The notes beneath the pieces are model-generated. The model saw nothing but the letters and a program-made list of their open reading frames with translations, had not been told where the DNA came from and did not search any database. Below are positions 35,576 through 44,708 of a DNA stretch of 64,000 bases, piece after piece. The stretch is taken from NCBI GenBank assembly GCA_963677015.1, contig OY781533.1, positions 682,001 to 746,000 on the forward strand, written 5' to 3'. The DNA comes from G963556115 sp963677015. Its GTDB lineage: Bacteria; Planctomycetota; SZUA-567. Numbering within the stretch: the first letter of the stretch is position 1; every line of letters starts with the position of its first letter. A program made the translations under genes and the position numbers.

Positions 35576-36958
35576 TCAGATACCTATAAAATTACGAATT
35601 GCAGCCAGCGGTCTGCGTATCAGCCAGTAGCCGAGGGATACCTTGTTACCATAAATGACAGCTGTTCCCTGTACGCCCATACGTATGTCTGTTGCCTTCT
35701 GATCCAGTATTGCTTCTGCAAGAAATGACGGTACTCCGGTTGGTGAGGTAGTAGCGTGTTCTGCAAGGTAATTGAGGTGAGCCTGGCGCGAAGTCGCCGA
35801 ATCGGTGTTTAGAATTATTTTAACACGGGCATTTTCCGGGAAATCAATTTTATCCGCCAGCGGTAAATAAATTTTTATCTTATTTTCTCCTGGGGTGATC
35901 AGCAGCATTATCCGTTCGCCGGTCATAACCGGTTTTCCTTCCCATTCATTTGGATCATTCATCATGACAACTCCGTTTGCAGGGGCTGCTATAAGGCTCT
36001 TATCAAGCTTGTAACGGGCTATTCGTAATCTGGTCTTATCCATTTTCAGCTGATTCTCCAGTGCCCGGAGTCTGCTTCTGGCATCCATGTCAGCAACTGC
36101 TTCGGCTTCGGTTCGTGACAGTTCTGACAGGGTAATCTTTACCTGCTGCTTTGCGGCGGTGAATTCTTCACTAAAGATATCGCGGTTTAATTTGATCAAG
36201 GTTTCATCCTGCTTTACTGAAGCACCGGGATGAACAAGTATCTCATCGACCACACCATCAATGGGTGTTGTTACTGATATCGGATTTAAAGGAACTATCT
36301 CACAGGGGGCAACAATACGTTCAGAAATTTTATAAGAGTATAAAGCAAGAATCAGTGCGGAAAATATTATCAGCAGTAGAAGACGCCGGCCATGCCGGTG
36401 TGAATTTCCAGAGGATTTACGCTTGTGCAGCTGTAAGAGATTACCAAAATTTTTCTGTAATGGAGCCGTTAATTTTAGATCTCCCGGTTGCCATTCCTTC
36501 TGGCGCCAGCGCTCAAGAACCAGAATTGGCAACTCATTATTTTTACTGTTTTGGGTCGTTGAAAGAGGCAGCCAGAGCAGTGAGGTTCCTCCGGATTTAG
36601 CAGTATACTCTTCCCAGAAATCAGGAACTGCAGAGAATGATGATTCATTTATAATCTGTGCCTCTTCGGGATTATTCAGATAGTTTTTCAATTTTCGCAG
36701 CCAACGGCAGATATTTGAGTGCGCCGAAGGCTGGCTGCTCCCGGAAATTCCGAGAATTTTTCGACTCTTTCGGTTGATCAATGCGGCTCGGTCATAATGA
36801 ATATAGGTTACGGTATGATTTAGTATATGGAATATAAGGCTCTGTTCATCGCGGCATTGACCGGCTTCACTTAAGAGTGAGTTCAGAGCCGCCAGGGTTT
36901 TGATGGTCTGCTGCAGAATAAAAATTTTCTTCTGGAAGTTTTCCTGCTCTGTCGGCAT
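35576..36958 (-). CDS. HlyD-family adaptor with N-terminal GAF domain
   Basis: About 460 residues. A cytosolic GAF-like domain (about 15-185) precedes a single TM helix (about 195-213, LLLLIIFSALILALYSY). The periplasmic part has HlyD-type lipoyl halves (TPIDGVVDEILVHPGASVKQ and IAAPANGVVMM) and a coiled-coil hairpin between them. A sensory GAF on a secretion adaptor is unusual. An ATG at 36976 would add six residues and overlap the upstream gene, but the ribosome site GAGGA lies just inside that extension, so 36958 is preferred. It is sandwiched between two other adaptor genes. Confidence 0.78.
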   Translation of the reverse strand: MPTEQENFQKKIFILQQTIKTLAALNSLLSEAGQCRDEQSLIFHILNHTVTYIHYDRAALINRKSRKILGISGSSQPSAHSNICRWLRKLKNYLNNPEEAQIINESSFSAVPDFWEEYTAKSGGTSLLWLPLSTTQNSKNNELPILVLERWRQKEWQPGDLKLTAPLQKNFGNLLQLHKRKSSGNSHRHGRRLLLLIIFSALILALYSYKISERIVAPCEIVPLNPISVTTPIDGVVDEILVHPGASVKQDETLIKLNRDIFSEEFTAAKQQVKITLSELSRTEAEAVADMDARSRLRALENQLKMDKTRLRIARYKLDKSLIAAPANGVVMMNDPNEWEGKPVMTGERIMLLITPGENKIKIYLPLADKIDFPENARVKIILNTDSATSRQAHLNYLAEHATTSPTGVPSFLAEAILDQKATDIRMGVQGTAVIYGNKVSLGYWLIRRPLAAIRNFIGI

Positions 36959-36959
36959 G

Positions 36960-37817
36960 TTAGTATTGTTCCTCATTAACTGTATTATCTGCAGCGTGTC
37001 CTTGAGGAATAAACCAGCCGCTCATTCCGGCTCTAAGAAGATTTTTCTGATTGTCAATGTCTGCCGCTACTTCGAAAGTGTCGCTTGCTGCATCCAGTGT
37101 TGCAGAAATACGGCTGATGTGTGCTTTAAAGCTTTGGTGTAACAGGGGAATAGTAATAGAAATTTCCTGCCCTATTTTTGTTATGGGAAATTTAGAAACC
37201 GGGAGCAGGAAATGTGCCAGTAACGTATTGTCATCTATAATATGCATCAATGGTTCACCGGCTTTGGCGAGTTCAAACTGGTTTTTTTCTACACTGACTA
37301 CTCTTCCGGAAAAGGGCGCCTTGATTGTGCACATGCGGAGGTTTCGTTTGGCCAGTATTGAATCTGCTCTGGCTATCGCTTCGTCCCGCTGGGCATTGGC
37401 CAGTTCAACCAGCGTTGCATCATTACGACTGCGCAGATCTTCTATAGCTTCAAGATTTGTCTGGCTGGCCTTCAGTTGTATTTCAGCTTTATTCTTTGCC
37501 GCTTCAGCAAGTTCCGCATCTAATTTGATTAGGATATCCCCCTTTTTGAAGGTTTCTCCCATAACCAGGGTAAGTGAGGTTATTCGTCCGTCAATTTCTG
37601 AAGAGATTGTTGCTTCGTCTTTGGCTATCAGAAAGACTCTGATTTTATTACCACTGATATCAGCATCGGCGAGTGAAATCGCTGAATCAGTTTCGATTGC
37701 GGTATCGTCTGCCAGTGAAGAGGGAAGAAAAAATGCGGTATACAGCAGGAGTAGAGTCAATAAAAGCATTCGTGCTTGAAATTGTATACTATTACTGGAG
37801 ATAAAAGTATGTGGCAT
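36960..37817 (-). CDS. RND/MFP-type periplasmic adaptor
   Basis: A 285-residue membrane-fusion protein with a signal peptide or anchor (residues 1-36, LLLTLLLLYTAFFLPSSLA). Lipoyl halves flank a coiled-coil hairpin (GRITSLTLVMGETFKKGDIL and IKAPFSGRVVSVEKNQFEL), then a beta-barrel domain. No RND pump follows. The start at 37817 has AGGAG at about 6 bases; the frame is open to 37853 but that part holds the ribosome site. It lies between the TolC gene and GAF-HlyD in one operon. Confidence 0.82.
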   Translation of the reverse strand: MPHTFISSNSIQFQARMLLLTLLLLYTAFFLPSSLADDTAIETDSAISLADADISGNKIRVFLIAKDEATISSEIDGRITSLTLVMGETFKKGDILIKLDAELAEAAKNKAEIQLKASQTNLEAIEDLRSRNDATLVELANAQRDEAIARADSILAKRNLRMCTIKAPFSGRVVSVEKNQFELAKAGEPLMHIIDDNTLLAHFLLPVSKFPITKIGQEISITIPLLHQSFKAHISRISATLDAASDTFEVAADIDNQKNLLRAGMSGWFIPQGHAADNTVNEEQY

Positions 37818-37907
37818 GAGTAACTCTCCTGTTTGCTCCGGTATAATTTTCAATCAGAAAATTGGCTGATTTCTGTATATTCTTAGTTCCGGACCGAGCA
37901 GTATAAA

Positions 37908-39593
37908 TTAAAAATAACCTTTGGGATCAGGGCTGTACTGATTGAGAATTATCTGCTCAGTCTGTGAAATTCTGGCATCTGCTACTGTTGTATCGGTAAA
38001 AGATGAGGTCTCGGCAACTGCGGCAGGTGCAGTAGTATCAGTATAAGCAGGAGAATTGGAATAGACACTGTCGCTATTGCTTGTTTCCGCCGGGGGCAGC
38101 TGGATTGAGGCTGTTTGGGAAAATTCAGTTGCGGAATCTGAGTCAGCACCAATTGTATTTATAATTTTGGCTCTGGCAATCATGACTCTGCTGTATGCCT
38201 GCATGCTGGCAGCAAAGTCTCTCAAGGCATCCAGCTTTTTAGCTGTAATTTGACTTTGTTTGCCCTTACCCGCTTTAGCTGCACTCTCAGCATTGGCTAT
38301 AATCTGCTCGCTGTCGCCGACAATATCCTGTAGTTTGCGGTAACGGCTGATTGCAAAATCATATTCTATCGCTGCTATACGCAGTTGGGTTATTATTGCT
38401 ACTGCCATTGCCATGCGTTTTTTTCGTATGAAATCCACTCGTTTTAGTTCAGAACGGGTTTTAAATATTTTATTGGGAATATCCAGAAGATTCCACGAGA
38501 CATTTATTCCGGCAGATAGCCATGAATTATAATAAAGATATTTGTTGTCGTCGGCAGAAGGGTTGACGAACATCTGCGGGCTTGGAAGCATACTCAGCAT
38601 GGTGGCGCGTGCTTCATCCTGGGTGATCTTTTCCTGCAGGTCTTCCTGAAAGAGCTCTGGCCGTTGATTTAGAGCCAGTGTTTCCAGTTCGTCGAGGTTG
38701 AGCAGTGTCGGGAACGTTTCAGTAATACTGCAGTCAATGGTAAAGTCAGCGCCTATCGGCAGACCGATAAGCTGAGCCAGCCGGAGTTTGGCTGACTGGT
38801 ATTTTTCCGTGTAGTCATCAAGTTTCAGTAGTTGCTGCTTGAGCGGATAGCGCCGCTCGATCGCAGCTGATTCGGATATTCTGCCTTTTGACTGACTTTC
38901 ACTTATGGAACTGATTTCAGATTCCAGTTCTATTTTGAGTGATTTTCCGCGTTCTACTATAAGTTCTAAACCGACGCAACTCCAGTAGGCTTCGGCTATA
39001 TCGTAAGAAAGCTTTTGTCTTATCCTCCGGATCTCATGGAGTGCATGCAGTGTACGCTTACCTTGTTGTCTGGCACGGAAATAGGATACCCCGAAGTCTA
39101 GAACGTTCCAGAGAAGGTTGACTCCACCGTAGGTGTGGGAGGTCATGTCGCTGTAGGAATAGGTCACATTCTGTGCTTCCTGACCGGTAAACAGGCCGAC
39201 AGAGTTCGAAGCATTGTGGCTGTCGCGCAGACCGCTGTTGATTTGAGCTGTAAGATCCGGCAGCATTTTGGTTACTGCACCATTTTTAAGCTCACTCTGA
39301 ATTGCCATTTCCTGCCGGGTAAGCCAGAGTTCAAGATTATACTGCATTCCTAATTCGATCGCTTTATCCAGGGTTAATCCGGAAACAAGTTCAGGCTTCA
39401 GGGCGTTGTAAGCTTCCAGATCCATCCGGGAATTTACCAGTCGGTCTTTTATTTCTTCGTCCGGTGTTGGTGTTATACAGCCGGTAAGAGTAAGGGCTGC
39501 GAGTAATATTAGCAATACCAATGAGTTGTGAAATGTGAATGTACCGGAATTTTTAAAAAATTTATAATAGGTACAGGAGGCATTTATCCCCAT
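37908..39593 (-). CDS. TolC-family outer-membrane efflux lipoprotein
   Basis: A 561-residue outer-membrane channel. The signal peptide ends with the lipobox LTGC (Cys39), as in the OprM/lipoprotein type. Two repeated helical outer-membrane efflux modules follow (about 60-290 and 300-470), rich in Ala, Gln and Glu with coiled-coil periodicity. A low-complexity tail of about 90 residues rich in Ser, Thr and Ala is extra compared with the usual length. AGGA precedes ATG 39593. It is first in the minus-strand operon and would provide the exit duct for the adaptors downstream. Confidence 0.85.
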   Translation of the reverse strand: MGINASCTYYKFFKNSGTFTFHNSLVLLILLAALTLTGCITPTPDEEIKDRLVNSRMDLEAYNALKPELVSGLTLDKAIELGMQYNLELWLTRQEMAIQSELKNGAVTKMLPDLTAQINSGLRDSHNASNSVGLFTGQEAQNVTYSYSDMTSHTYGGVNLLWNVLDFGVSYFRARQQGKRTLHALHEIRRIRQKLSYDIAEAYWSCVGLELIVERGKSLKIELESEISSISESQSKGRISESAAIERRYPLKQQLLKLDDYTEKYQSAKLRLAQLIGLPIGADFTIDCSITETFPTLLNLDELETLALNQRPELFQEDLQEKITQDEARATMLSMLPSPQMFVNPSADDNKYLYYNSWLSAGINVSWNLLDIPNKIFKTRSELKRVDFIRKKRMAMAVAIITQLRIAAIEYDFAISRYRKLQDIVGDSEQIIANAESAAKAGKGKQSQITAKKLDALRDFAASMQAYSRVMIARAKIINTIGADSDSATEFSQTASIQLPPAETSNSDSVYSNSPAYTDTTAPAAVAETSSFTDTTVADARISQTEQIILNQYSPDPKGYF

Positions 39594-39689
39594 ATTATTT
39601 ATCCTGTAATCGCTTCTGCAGATTATGCTGATAAAGCTTTGTAAAACCTTGCCACATCAAGGAATTGTAGTGAAAAAACAATCAAATTA

Positions 39690-39718
39690 AGTATACATTG
39701 TTTTTGTGGTATTGTCTA
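39690..39718 (-). promoter_or_regulatory. Promoter of the TolC-adaptor operon
   Basis: On the minus strand: TAGACA (39718-39713), 17 bases, TATACT (39695-39690). It lies 97 bases before the TolC start. Confidence 0.5.
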
Positions 39719-40157
39719 TATAAATTGAGAATTTTTTAGCGATTTTATAGTAGAGGTGAAACAGATTGGGCTATACTGCCACCTTAGTTTAAGAGTAAAT
39801 TGAGATTATTGTCTTATTTGCGTATTAAAGCCAATATGTTTTGAATGTTTTAAATGTAATAATGTTTTTTTAACTAGGTTTATCAGTGTGGCGTTATATT
39901 GTATAACATCTTTGATTATAATGTGTTAATAGTGTTTTTCTTTCGTTATATGGTTGTTTTAGTTTTGTAATGTAGTGTTTATTGAGAATTTATAAGATAT
40001 TTTTACCGGTGTCAGTATAGGGTGTTATATTAAAAAAATATTCATAAATGTAAAGTTATTTATGGTAAAGAGTGTTTTTTGAGGTTATAATAAAACAAGA
40101 AGTATCGTAAATTTATTATATTTAAATATCAGACAATATCATGGAGATAGATGACAG
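39719..40157. promoter_or_regulatory. AT-rich divergent intergenic region
   Basis: The 564 bases between the TolC gene and the DUF4347 gene are strongly AT-rich and have no gene. They hold the inverted repeat CATAAAT/ATTTATG (40043-40049, 40058-40064) and a TATAAT at about 40085-40090, which may be the -10 for the DUF4347 gene; its -35 is weak. The composition suggests a regulated promoter region bound by nucleoid proteins, which is inference. Confidence 0.4.
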
Positions 40158-42668
40158 ATGATTAGCAGGCTAATGCAGATGGAGGAGCGGATAGTGCTTG
40201 ATGGCAGTGTGGCTGCGGTGGTTGCGGCTGCAGGTGCAGCTGATGCCGGTGCTTCTGCCGATGCTAAAAGTGATTCCGGGAATACCTCTGATTTGCTGGT
40301 TGATAATACAGACTCATCTGCAGGTGATAACAGTGATTCTGATCATAGCGGGGACAGCGATGTCAGTGATAATACCGATTCCGGTACGGATACTGGCGGG
40401 CAGACAGACTCAGTCGTAGCTGAGGTAATAGACGCAATTGCTGATTCCGGCTCTGATACAGCGACACTAAAGGCACTGATTGTAAATTCAGATATTGAGG
40501 ATTTATCCGATCTGCTTGCGGCTGTGGATGACAGTGTTATTGTTGTTACCTTTGATGGTGATACTCCGGATATGCAGGCTATAATTGATCAGCTTACCGC
40601 TTTGGCTGATGGTGTTGATTATTCAAGTATCGGTATTATCACTCATGGTGCGGATGGAGTTATTGCTTTTTCTGATTCAGACCCTATAACCGCTGCGACT
40701 CTGGCAACGGATACAGAGCAGCAGGAATTTTTTGCTGAACTTGGTGCTCTGCTGACTGATGACGGGCGTATTGATCTGGTAAGCTGTGACTCTGGTGACG
40801 GTACTGCCGGCGATCAGCTTATTGCTGAAATTGCCGAGATCAGTGGCGCCGATGTAGCTGCCAGTACGGATGCTACCGGTAATGAGAGTGACGGCGGTGA
40901 CTGGATCCTTGAGAAGGGTGATGTTGACCTGACACATGAGTATTTTGATGTCGGCGCTCTGGATAATTTTGATGGGGTGCTTACGTCGTTTACTTTTCAT
41001 GATTTAAGTTTTGATTTGGCGGCAGATTACGCGGATGATTACGGAACGTTATATCTTAATTTTGATTATCTGACTAACTTTTATTATTGCCTTAGTGGTA
41101 AAGAAATAACCATACAATATTATGATGACGGGATACTGCATTCCGCCAATTTTGCTGCGGATGATCTGGCTTCCGCTAGTTTTACCGATGATGGTGTTAC
41201 GATGTCATCCTGCGGAAATACATTTGTTCTTGATTTATCTGCTTATTCTGAAGATCTGGCTGTTCAGGGTTTTGAAATTATTCCTGGTGTTACCTATCAG
41301 GTGATTTTTTCCGATAATATTTTTACGCAGTATGACGATGGATGCAATGTCTATAATTCCGGACTTATACTTACATTTGTAGTTGCTGATACCTCTGAGC
41401 ACCATGATAATGCATCATGGCACAGCAATATTGATCATTCTAATTCTGGAGGAAATTCCAGTTCTTCAGCAGACGGCGATTCTTTATCCGGGCTGGTCTC
41501 TGATATTATCAGTGGAATCGCGGACGGCAGTATTTCCGATGGTAGCGATGCAATTTCCGGTGATTGGGGTGATTCTTCAGATACAGGTACCGGTGATAGT
41601 GCCGAAGGTGATAGTACTGAGAGTGATAGTACTGAGAGTGATAGTGCTGAAGGTGACAGTACTGAGAGTGATAGTGCTGAAGGTGATAGTGCTGAAGGTG
41701 ACAGTGCTGAAGGTGACAGTGCTGAAGGTGACAGTGCTGAAGGTGACAGTGCTGAAGGTTCTGCCGATAGCGGCAGTGGTGAGGGTGAAGCCGACGGTGG
41801 AGCTGATGCCGGGAATGACGGTTTTGCGCTCAGGAGTGACGGTGCGGCAAGTGATATGATGGTTACAAACCCATTCAGCGAGCATATTACCAGCTCTGAT
41901 GTACAGATTCTCTTTGACCGTACGGTCGACGCTTTTGCGCAGTTAGGTCTGGACAATGCTGCGATTTATGAGTTGATTCAGGATGCTATGGGTGACACTA
42001 TGACGACAGCATCGCTGGTAGCGAGTTGTCAGCAATGTCTGGATAATGCCAATCTTCTTATGGGTGAATTGCTGGCGGAGAGTGATCAGGATTTTGCGAT
42101 ATCAGGCAGTGGTGCGACGGCACAGGGTGAAAGTGTCGTGGAGATTGTTCAGGCGGCGATAGACCGGGTGGTTCAGGCGCGTGGAAATGCACTGATTGCT
42201 AATGATCTTCTTCGAATTATAGCTTTGAATATCGGTGATGCGTCGGAGAGACTTGCTGAGAATACCTTTGCAGCCGGAGTGATGCGGCTGGGAGCAAGTA
42301 ATGAAGAGCTTACTTATTCATACGAGGTTCTCAATGCTATTTGTAACGTAGTAAAAGAGCATCAGGATAGTGGTGTGCCGCTTACAGTTGCGCAGCTTAA
42401 CGGATTGCTGCCGGAGATTGAGGGACATGCACGGACTGTGGCTAAAGCAGTGGCTGAGGACGGTGATAGAGCGAGCAGGGATGTGCTGGCTTTTCTTACC
42501 AGAGAACTGCAGCAGCAGGGAGTGGACCAGAATAACCTGCAACAGCAGGTGAGTGCTGTCTTTGAACAGTGGCATGAAAGTATAGGTGTTTCGGCAGTAG
42601 AACCATTTGCTGTGAATATTGATTCTGATGTTGCGGTCAACTCGGTTGTGCCGGCAGGAGCAATGTGA
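40158..42668 (+). CDS. DUF4347-containing secreted protein with LEPR-like N-terminus
   Basis: An 836-residue acidic, Asp/Ser-rich protein with no Sec signal peptide. It opens with MEERIVLDGS, close to the LEPRxLLDG motif found at the N-terminus of giant DUF4347 adhesins. A low-complexity linker (20-100) leads to a DUF4347 domain (about 104-252: VIVVTFDGD, IGIITHGADG, DLVSCDSGDG). A beta-rich part (265-400) and a pentapeptide repeat GDSAE/SDSTE (residues 480-534) follow. The C-terminal helical region covers about 560-836. It is divergent from the TolC/HlyD/M50 operon and is its likely cargo. Most relatives are much longer. GGAG lies 11 bases before ATG 40158. Confidence 0.82.
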   Translation: MISRLMQMEERIVLDGSVAAVVAAAGAADAGASADAKSDSGNTSDLLVDNTDSSAGDNSDSDHSGDSDVSDNTDSGTDTGGQTDSVVAEVIDAIADSGSDTATLKALIVNSDIEDLSDLLAAVDDSVIVVTFDGDTPDMQAIIDQLTALADGVDYSSIGIITHGADGVIAFSDSDPITAATLATDTEQQEFFAELGALLTDDGRIDLVSCDSGDGTAGDQLIAEIAEISGADVAASTDATGNESDGGDWILEKGDVDLTHEYFDVGALDNFDGVLTSFTFHDLSFDLAADYADDYGTLYLNFDYLTNFYYCLSGKEITIQYYDDGILHSANFAADDLASASFTDDGVTMSSCGNTFVLDLSAYSEDLAVQGFEIIPGVTYQVIFSDNIFTQYDDGCNVYNSGLILTFVVADTSEHHDNASWHSNIDHSNSGGNSSSSADGDSLSGLVSDIISGIADGSISDGSDAISGDWGDSSDTGTGDSAEGDSTESDSTESDSAEGDSTESDSAEGDSAEGDSAEGDSAEGDSAEGDSAEGSADSGSGEGEADGGADAGNDGFALRSDGAASDMMVTNPFSEHITSSDVQILFDRTVDAFAQLGLDNAAIYELIQDAMGDTMTTASLVASCQQCLDNANLLMGELLAESDQDFAISGSGATAQGESVVEIVQAAIDRVVQARGNALIANDLLRIIALNIGDASERLAENTFAAGVMRLGASNEELTYSYEVLNAICNVVKEHQDSGVPLTVAQLNGLLPEIEGHARTVAKAVAEDGDRASRDVLAFLTRELQQQGVDQNNLQQQVSAVFEQWHESIGVSAVEPFAVNIDSDVAVNSVVPAGAM
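41595..41759 (+). repeat. Eleven tandem 15-base repeats
   Basis: Eleven in-frame copies of a 15-base unit (consensus GATAGTGCTGAAGGT with GACAGT and ACTGAGAGT variants) encode GDSAE/SDSTE. The last four copies are identical, so copy number may vary by slippage. Confidence 0.95.
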
Positions 42669-42709
42669 TGTAATAGCCAGTAGGGAAGAGCAGTTTCAGA
42701 TATTATTTG

Positions 42710-42745
42710 TTGTCCCGGTATAGGTCTATTCCGGGACAATTTTTA
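42710..42745 (+). terminator. Terminator of the DUF4347 gene
   Basis: A perfect 9-bp stem (42710-42718 with 42731-42739) followed by TTTTTAT. The rest of the gap to 43010 is AT-rich with no gene; a TATAAT near 42968 may be part of the next promoter. Confidence 0.88.
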
Positions 42746-43010
42746 TAATAATGTGTGGGCCAGGAATGTTTTCGGTGTATTTTTAGATAAGACTGTCCGG
42801 GTTCTGTTGAATATTGTTTATAAAACATCTTGCTTATTAATGAAATTGTGGTATTAACGTAATATCGCAGTTTATTTCTTGACTGCCTGATAATAGTACC
42901 ATCAGTAAATACTCGGGTATTATTTTCTATCGAATTGTGAATTGTTTTAGATATGAATTATTTCGGATATAATTTATTTTATAAATGAAAGTTGTATTGC
43001 AGGTGATGCT

Positions 43011-44636
43011 GTGGAGTATAAATTAATAATTCGTACTGCTGAGGGTGAAGAAGTTTTCGGCAGCATTTCTGATAATCAGTCGGCTGTTTTTGGCAGGGGG
43101 CGTGATGCGACATATACGATATCGGACGCACTGGTGTCGCGGGCTCATTGTATTATTCATGTCGACGCAGAAAGCAGAATATTCGTAGAGGATCTTGGCT
43201 CCAGCAATGGAACTGTAATGAACGGTGTGCCGGTAAGGGAGAAAACAGAGTATTTTCCGGGCGGCATAATAGATATTGGCAATTCCAGTGTTGAACTGGT
43301 GCCGCAAGGTGTTCTGTCTACTGACAGCAGCACCAATATTGATTTTGATACAGTTGGAATTCAGGTTGAGGGTGAGGAAGAGCTTGATACTGACAGTGTT
43401 AATTTTGCCAAGAAATTTGATGTTGATAAAGGTCCGGTCGACGATCTTGACGATCTGGAGATAGATCCTCATGATCTGGCATTACGGCTTAACTCAATCT
43501 GTAATCTCGCCAGTAAGCTTTTTGGGGCTAATCAGGAATCTGAGATAATCAATATTGCTGTAGACATAGTGCTGGATATCTCCAAATCCGAAAGATGTTC
43601 GGTTATTCTGTATCATGAAAGCAGCAGTCTGCTGGAGCCGGTGGCCAGTAAGTATCATAACTCTGAGAAGGCAGGAGAGACATTTAAGACCAGTAATACT
43701 GTCGTGCGGTATGTTATAAAAACCGGGGAATCGGTAATTACTGAAAATGCTGTTGATGATGATCGGTTTGGGGTATCACAGTCATTGGCATTGGGAAATA
43801 TATCGAGTGTAATGTGTGTGCCGCTGGCAACTCATGATAAAATCCTTGGAGTTATTTATACTGATTCTTCCGGAGCGTATGGCGGGGATTTTGATAACAG
43901 TACCCTTGCTGTTATGGCGGCGGCGGCGCACCAGGTGGCGGTATCGATTGAGAGAGTTCGGCTGCATATCGGTCTTGAGAAGATGTTCTTTGGGTCGATG
44001 CTGGCGCTGGCGGCTTCGATCGAAGCCAAAGACAAGTATACCAAGGGACATTCGGAACGAGTTACTTGTTACTCACTGATGATTGCCGATGAACTTAAAT
44101 TGTCGGAGGATGAGAGAACGGTGGTTGAACTGGCGGGATTGCTTCATGATGTTGGTAAAATAGGGGTGCCTGAAGCGGTGCTTTGCAGTAAATTCAAATT
44201 AACTGACGAGGAGTTTGAGCTTATAAAGAAGCATCCTGATGTAGGGGCTGATATTATTCTTAAAATGCCGGAACTTGGAAGCATGACTTCAATTCGCGAG
44301 GTGGCACGGGTTGTCAGGGCGCATCATGAAAAATTTGATGGTACCGGTTATCCCAAGGGGCTGGCCGGAAAACGTATCCCGATAGGTTCGCGGATACTGG
44401 CGATAGCGGATACCTTTGATGCACTTACCAGTAACCGTACATATAGAGCCGGGATGCCGGTAACGCGGGCTCTGGAAATTCTTCGGGAGTGTTCTGGAAC
44501 TCAGGTGGATCCTGATGTTCTGGATGCTTTTCTGATGATTTATGAACGTGGTGAACTGGTACATCCGGAGAGGGTCAAAGCTCATGTCAGCTTTGATCAT
44601 GAATTGTTGCGGGATAATACCGTTATTAACGGCTGA
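43011..44636 (+). CDS. FHA-GAF-HD-GYP cyclic-di-GMP phosphodiesterase
   Basis: A cytosolic signalling protein of 541 residues. The FHA domain (1-98) has GRGRDATYTISD, SRAH (43-46) and GSSNGT (63-68), the phosphothreonine-binding loops. A GAF domain covers about 160-318. The HD-GYP domain (about 325-520) has HD at 379-380 (LLHDVGKIG), HH at 438-439 and GTGYP at 444-448, so c-di-GMP hydrolysis is predicted. GTG 43011 is the start, with AGGTG 5 bases upstream. The Ser/Thr kinase gene follows after 72 bases, so the FHA may read the kinase's phosphorylation state. Confidence 0.92.
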   Translation: MEYKLIIRTAEGEEVFGSISDNQSAVFGRGRDATYTISDALVSRAHCIIHVDAESRIFVEDLGSSNGTVMNGVPVREKTEYFPGGIIDIGNSSVELVPQGVLSTDSSTNIDFDTVGIQVEGEEELDTDSVNFAKKFDVDKGPVDDLDDLEIDPHDLALRLNSICNLASKLFGANQESEIINIAVDIVLDISKSERCSVILYHESSSLLEPVASKYHNSEKAGETFKTSNTVVRYVIKTGESVITENAVDDDRFGVSQSLALGNISSVMCVPLATHDKILGVIYTDSSGAYGGDFDNSTLAVMAAAAHQVAVSIERVRLHIGLEKMFFGSMLALAASIEAKDKYTKGHSERVTCYSLMIADELKLSEDERTVVELAGLLHDVGKIGVPEAVLCSKFKLTDEEFELIKKHPDVGADIILKMPELGSMTSIREVARVVRAHHEKFDGTGYPKGLAGKRIPIGSRILAIADTFDALTSNRTYRAGMPVTRALEILRECSGTQVDPDVLDAFLMIYERGELVHPERVKAHVSFDHELLRDNTVING

Positions 44637-44708
44637 CTTTAATCGACTTTTTTGTATAATATTTTTTGAGGTTGTAACTGAGCTTTGAAATTATAATAAA
44701 CAGGTATA

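Noticed and set aside
37051..37779. 242-codon plus-strand frame opposite the RND-type adaptor
   Set aside because: It is a Ser/Ala-rich shadow of the adaptor's Ala/Glu/Lys coding; no start signal.
41595..41759. Possible CRISPR array
   Set aside because: Units are directly adjacent 15-base codon repeats with no spacers, inside a coding frame.
41435..41956. Pro/Ser-rich minus-strand frame over the 15-base repeat
   Set aside because: It is the antisense reading of the in-frame repeat in the DUF4347 gene.
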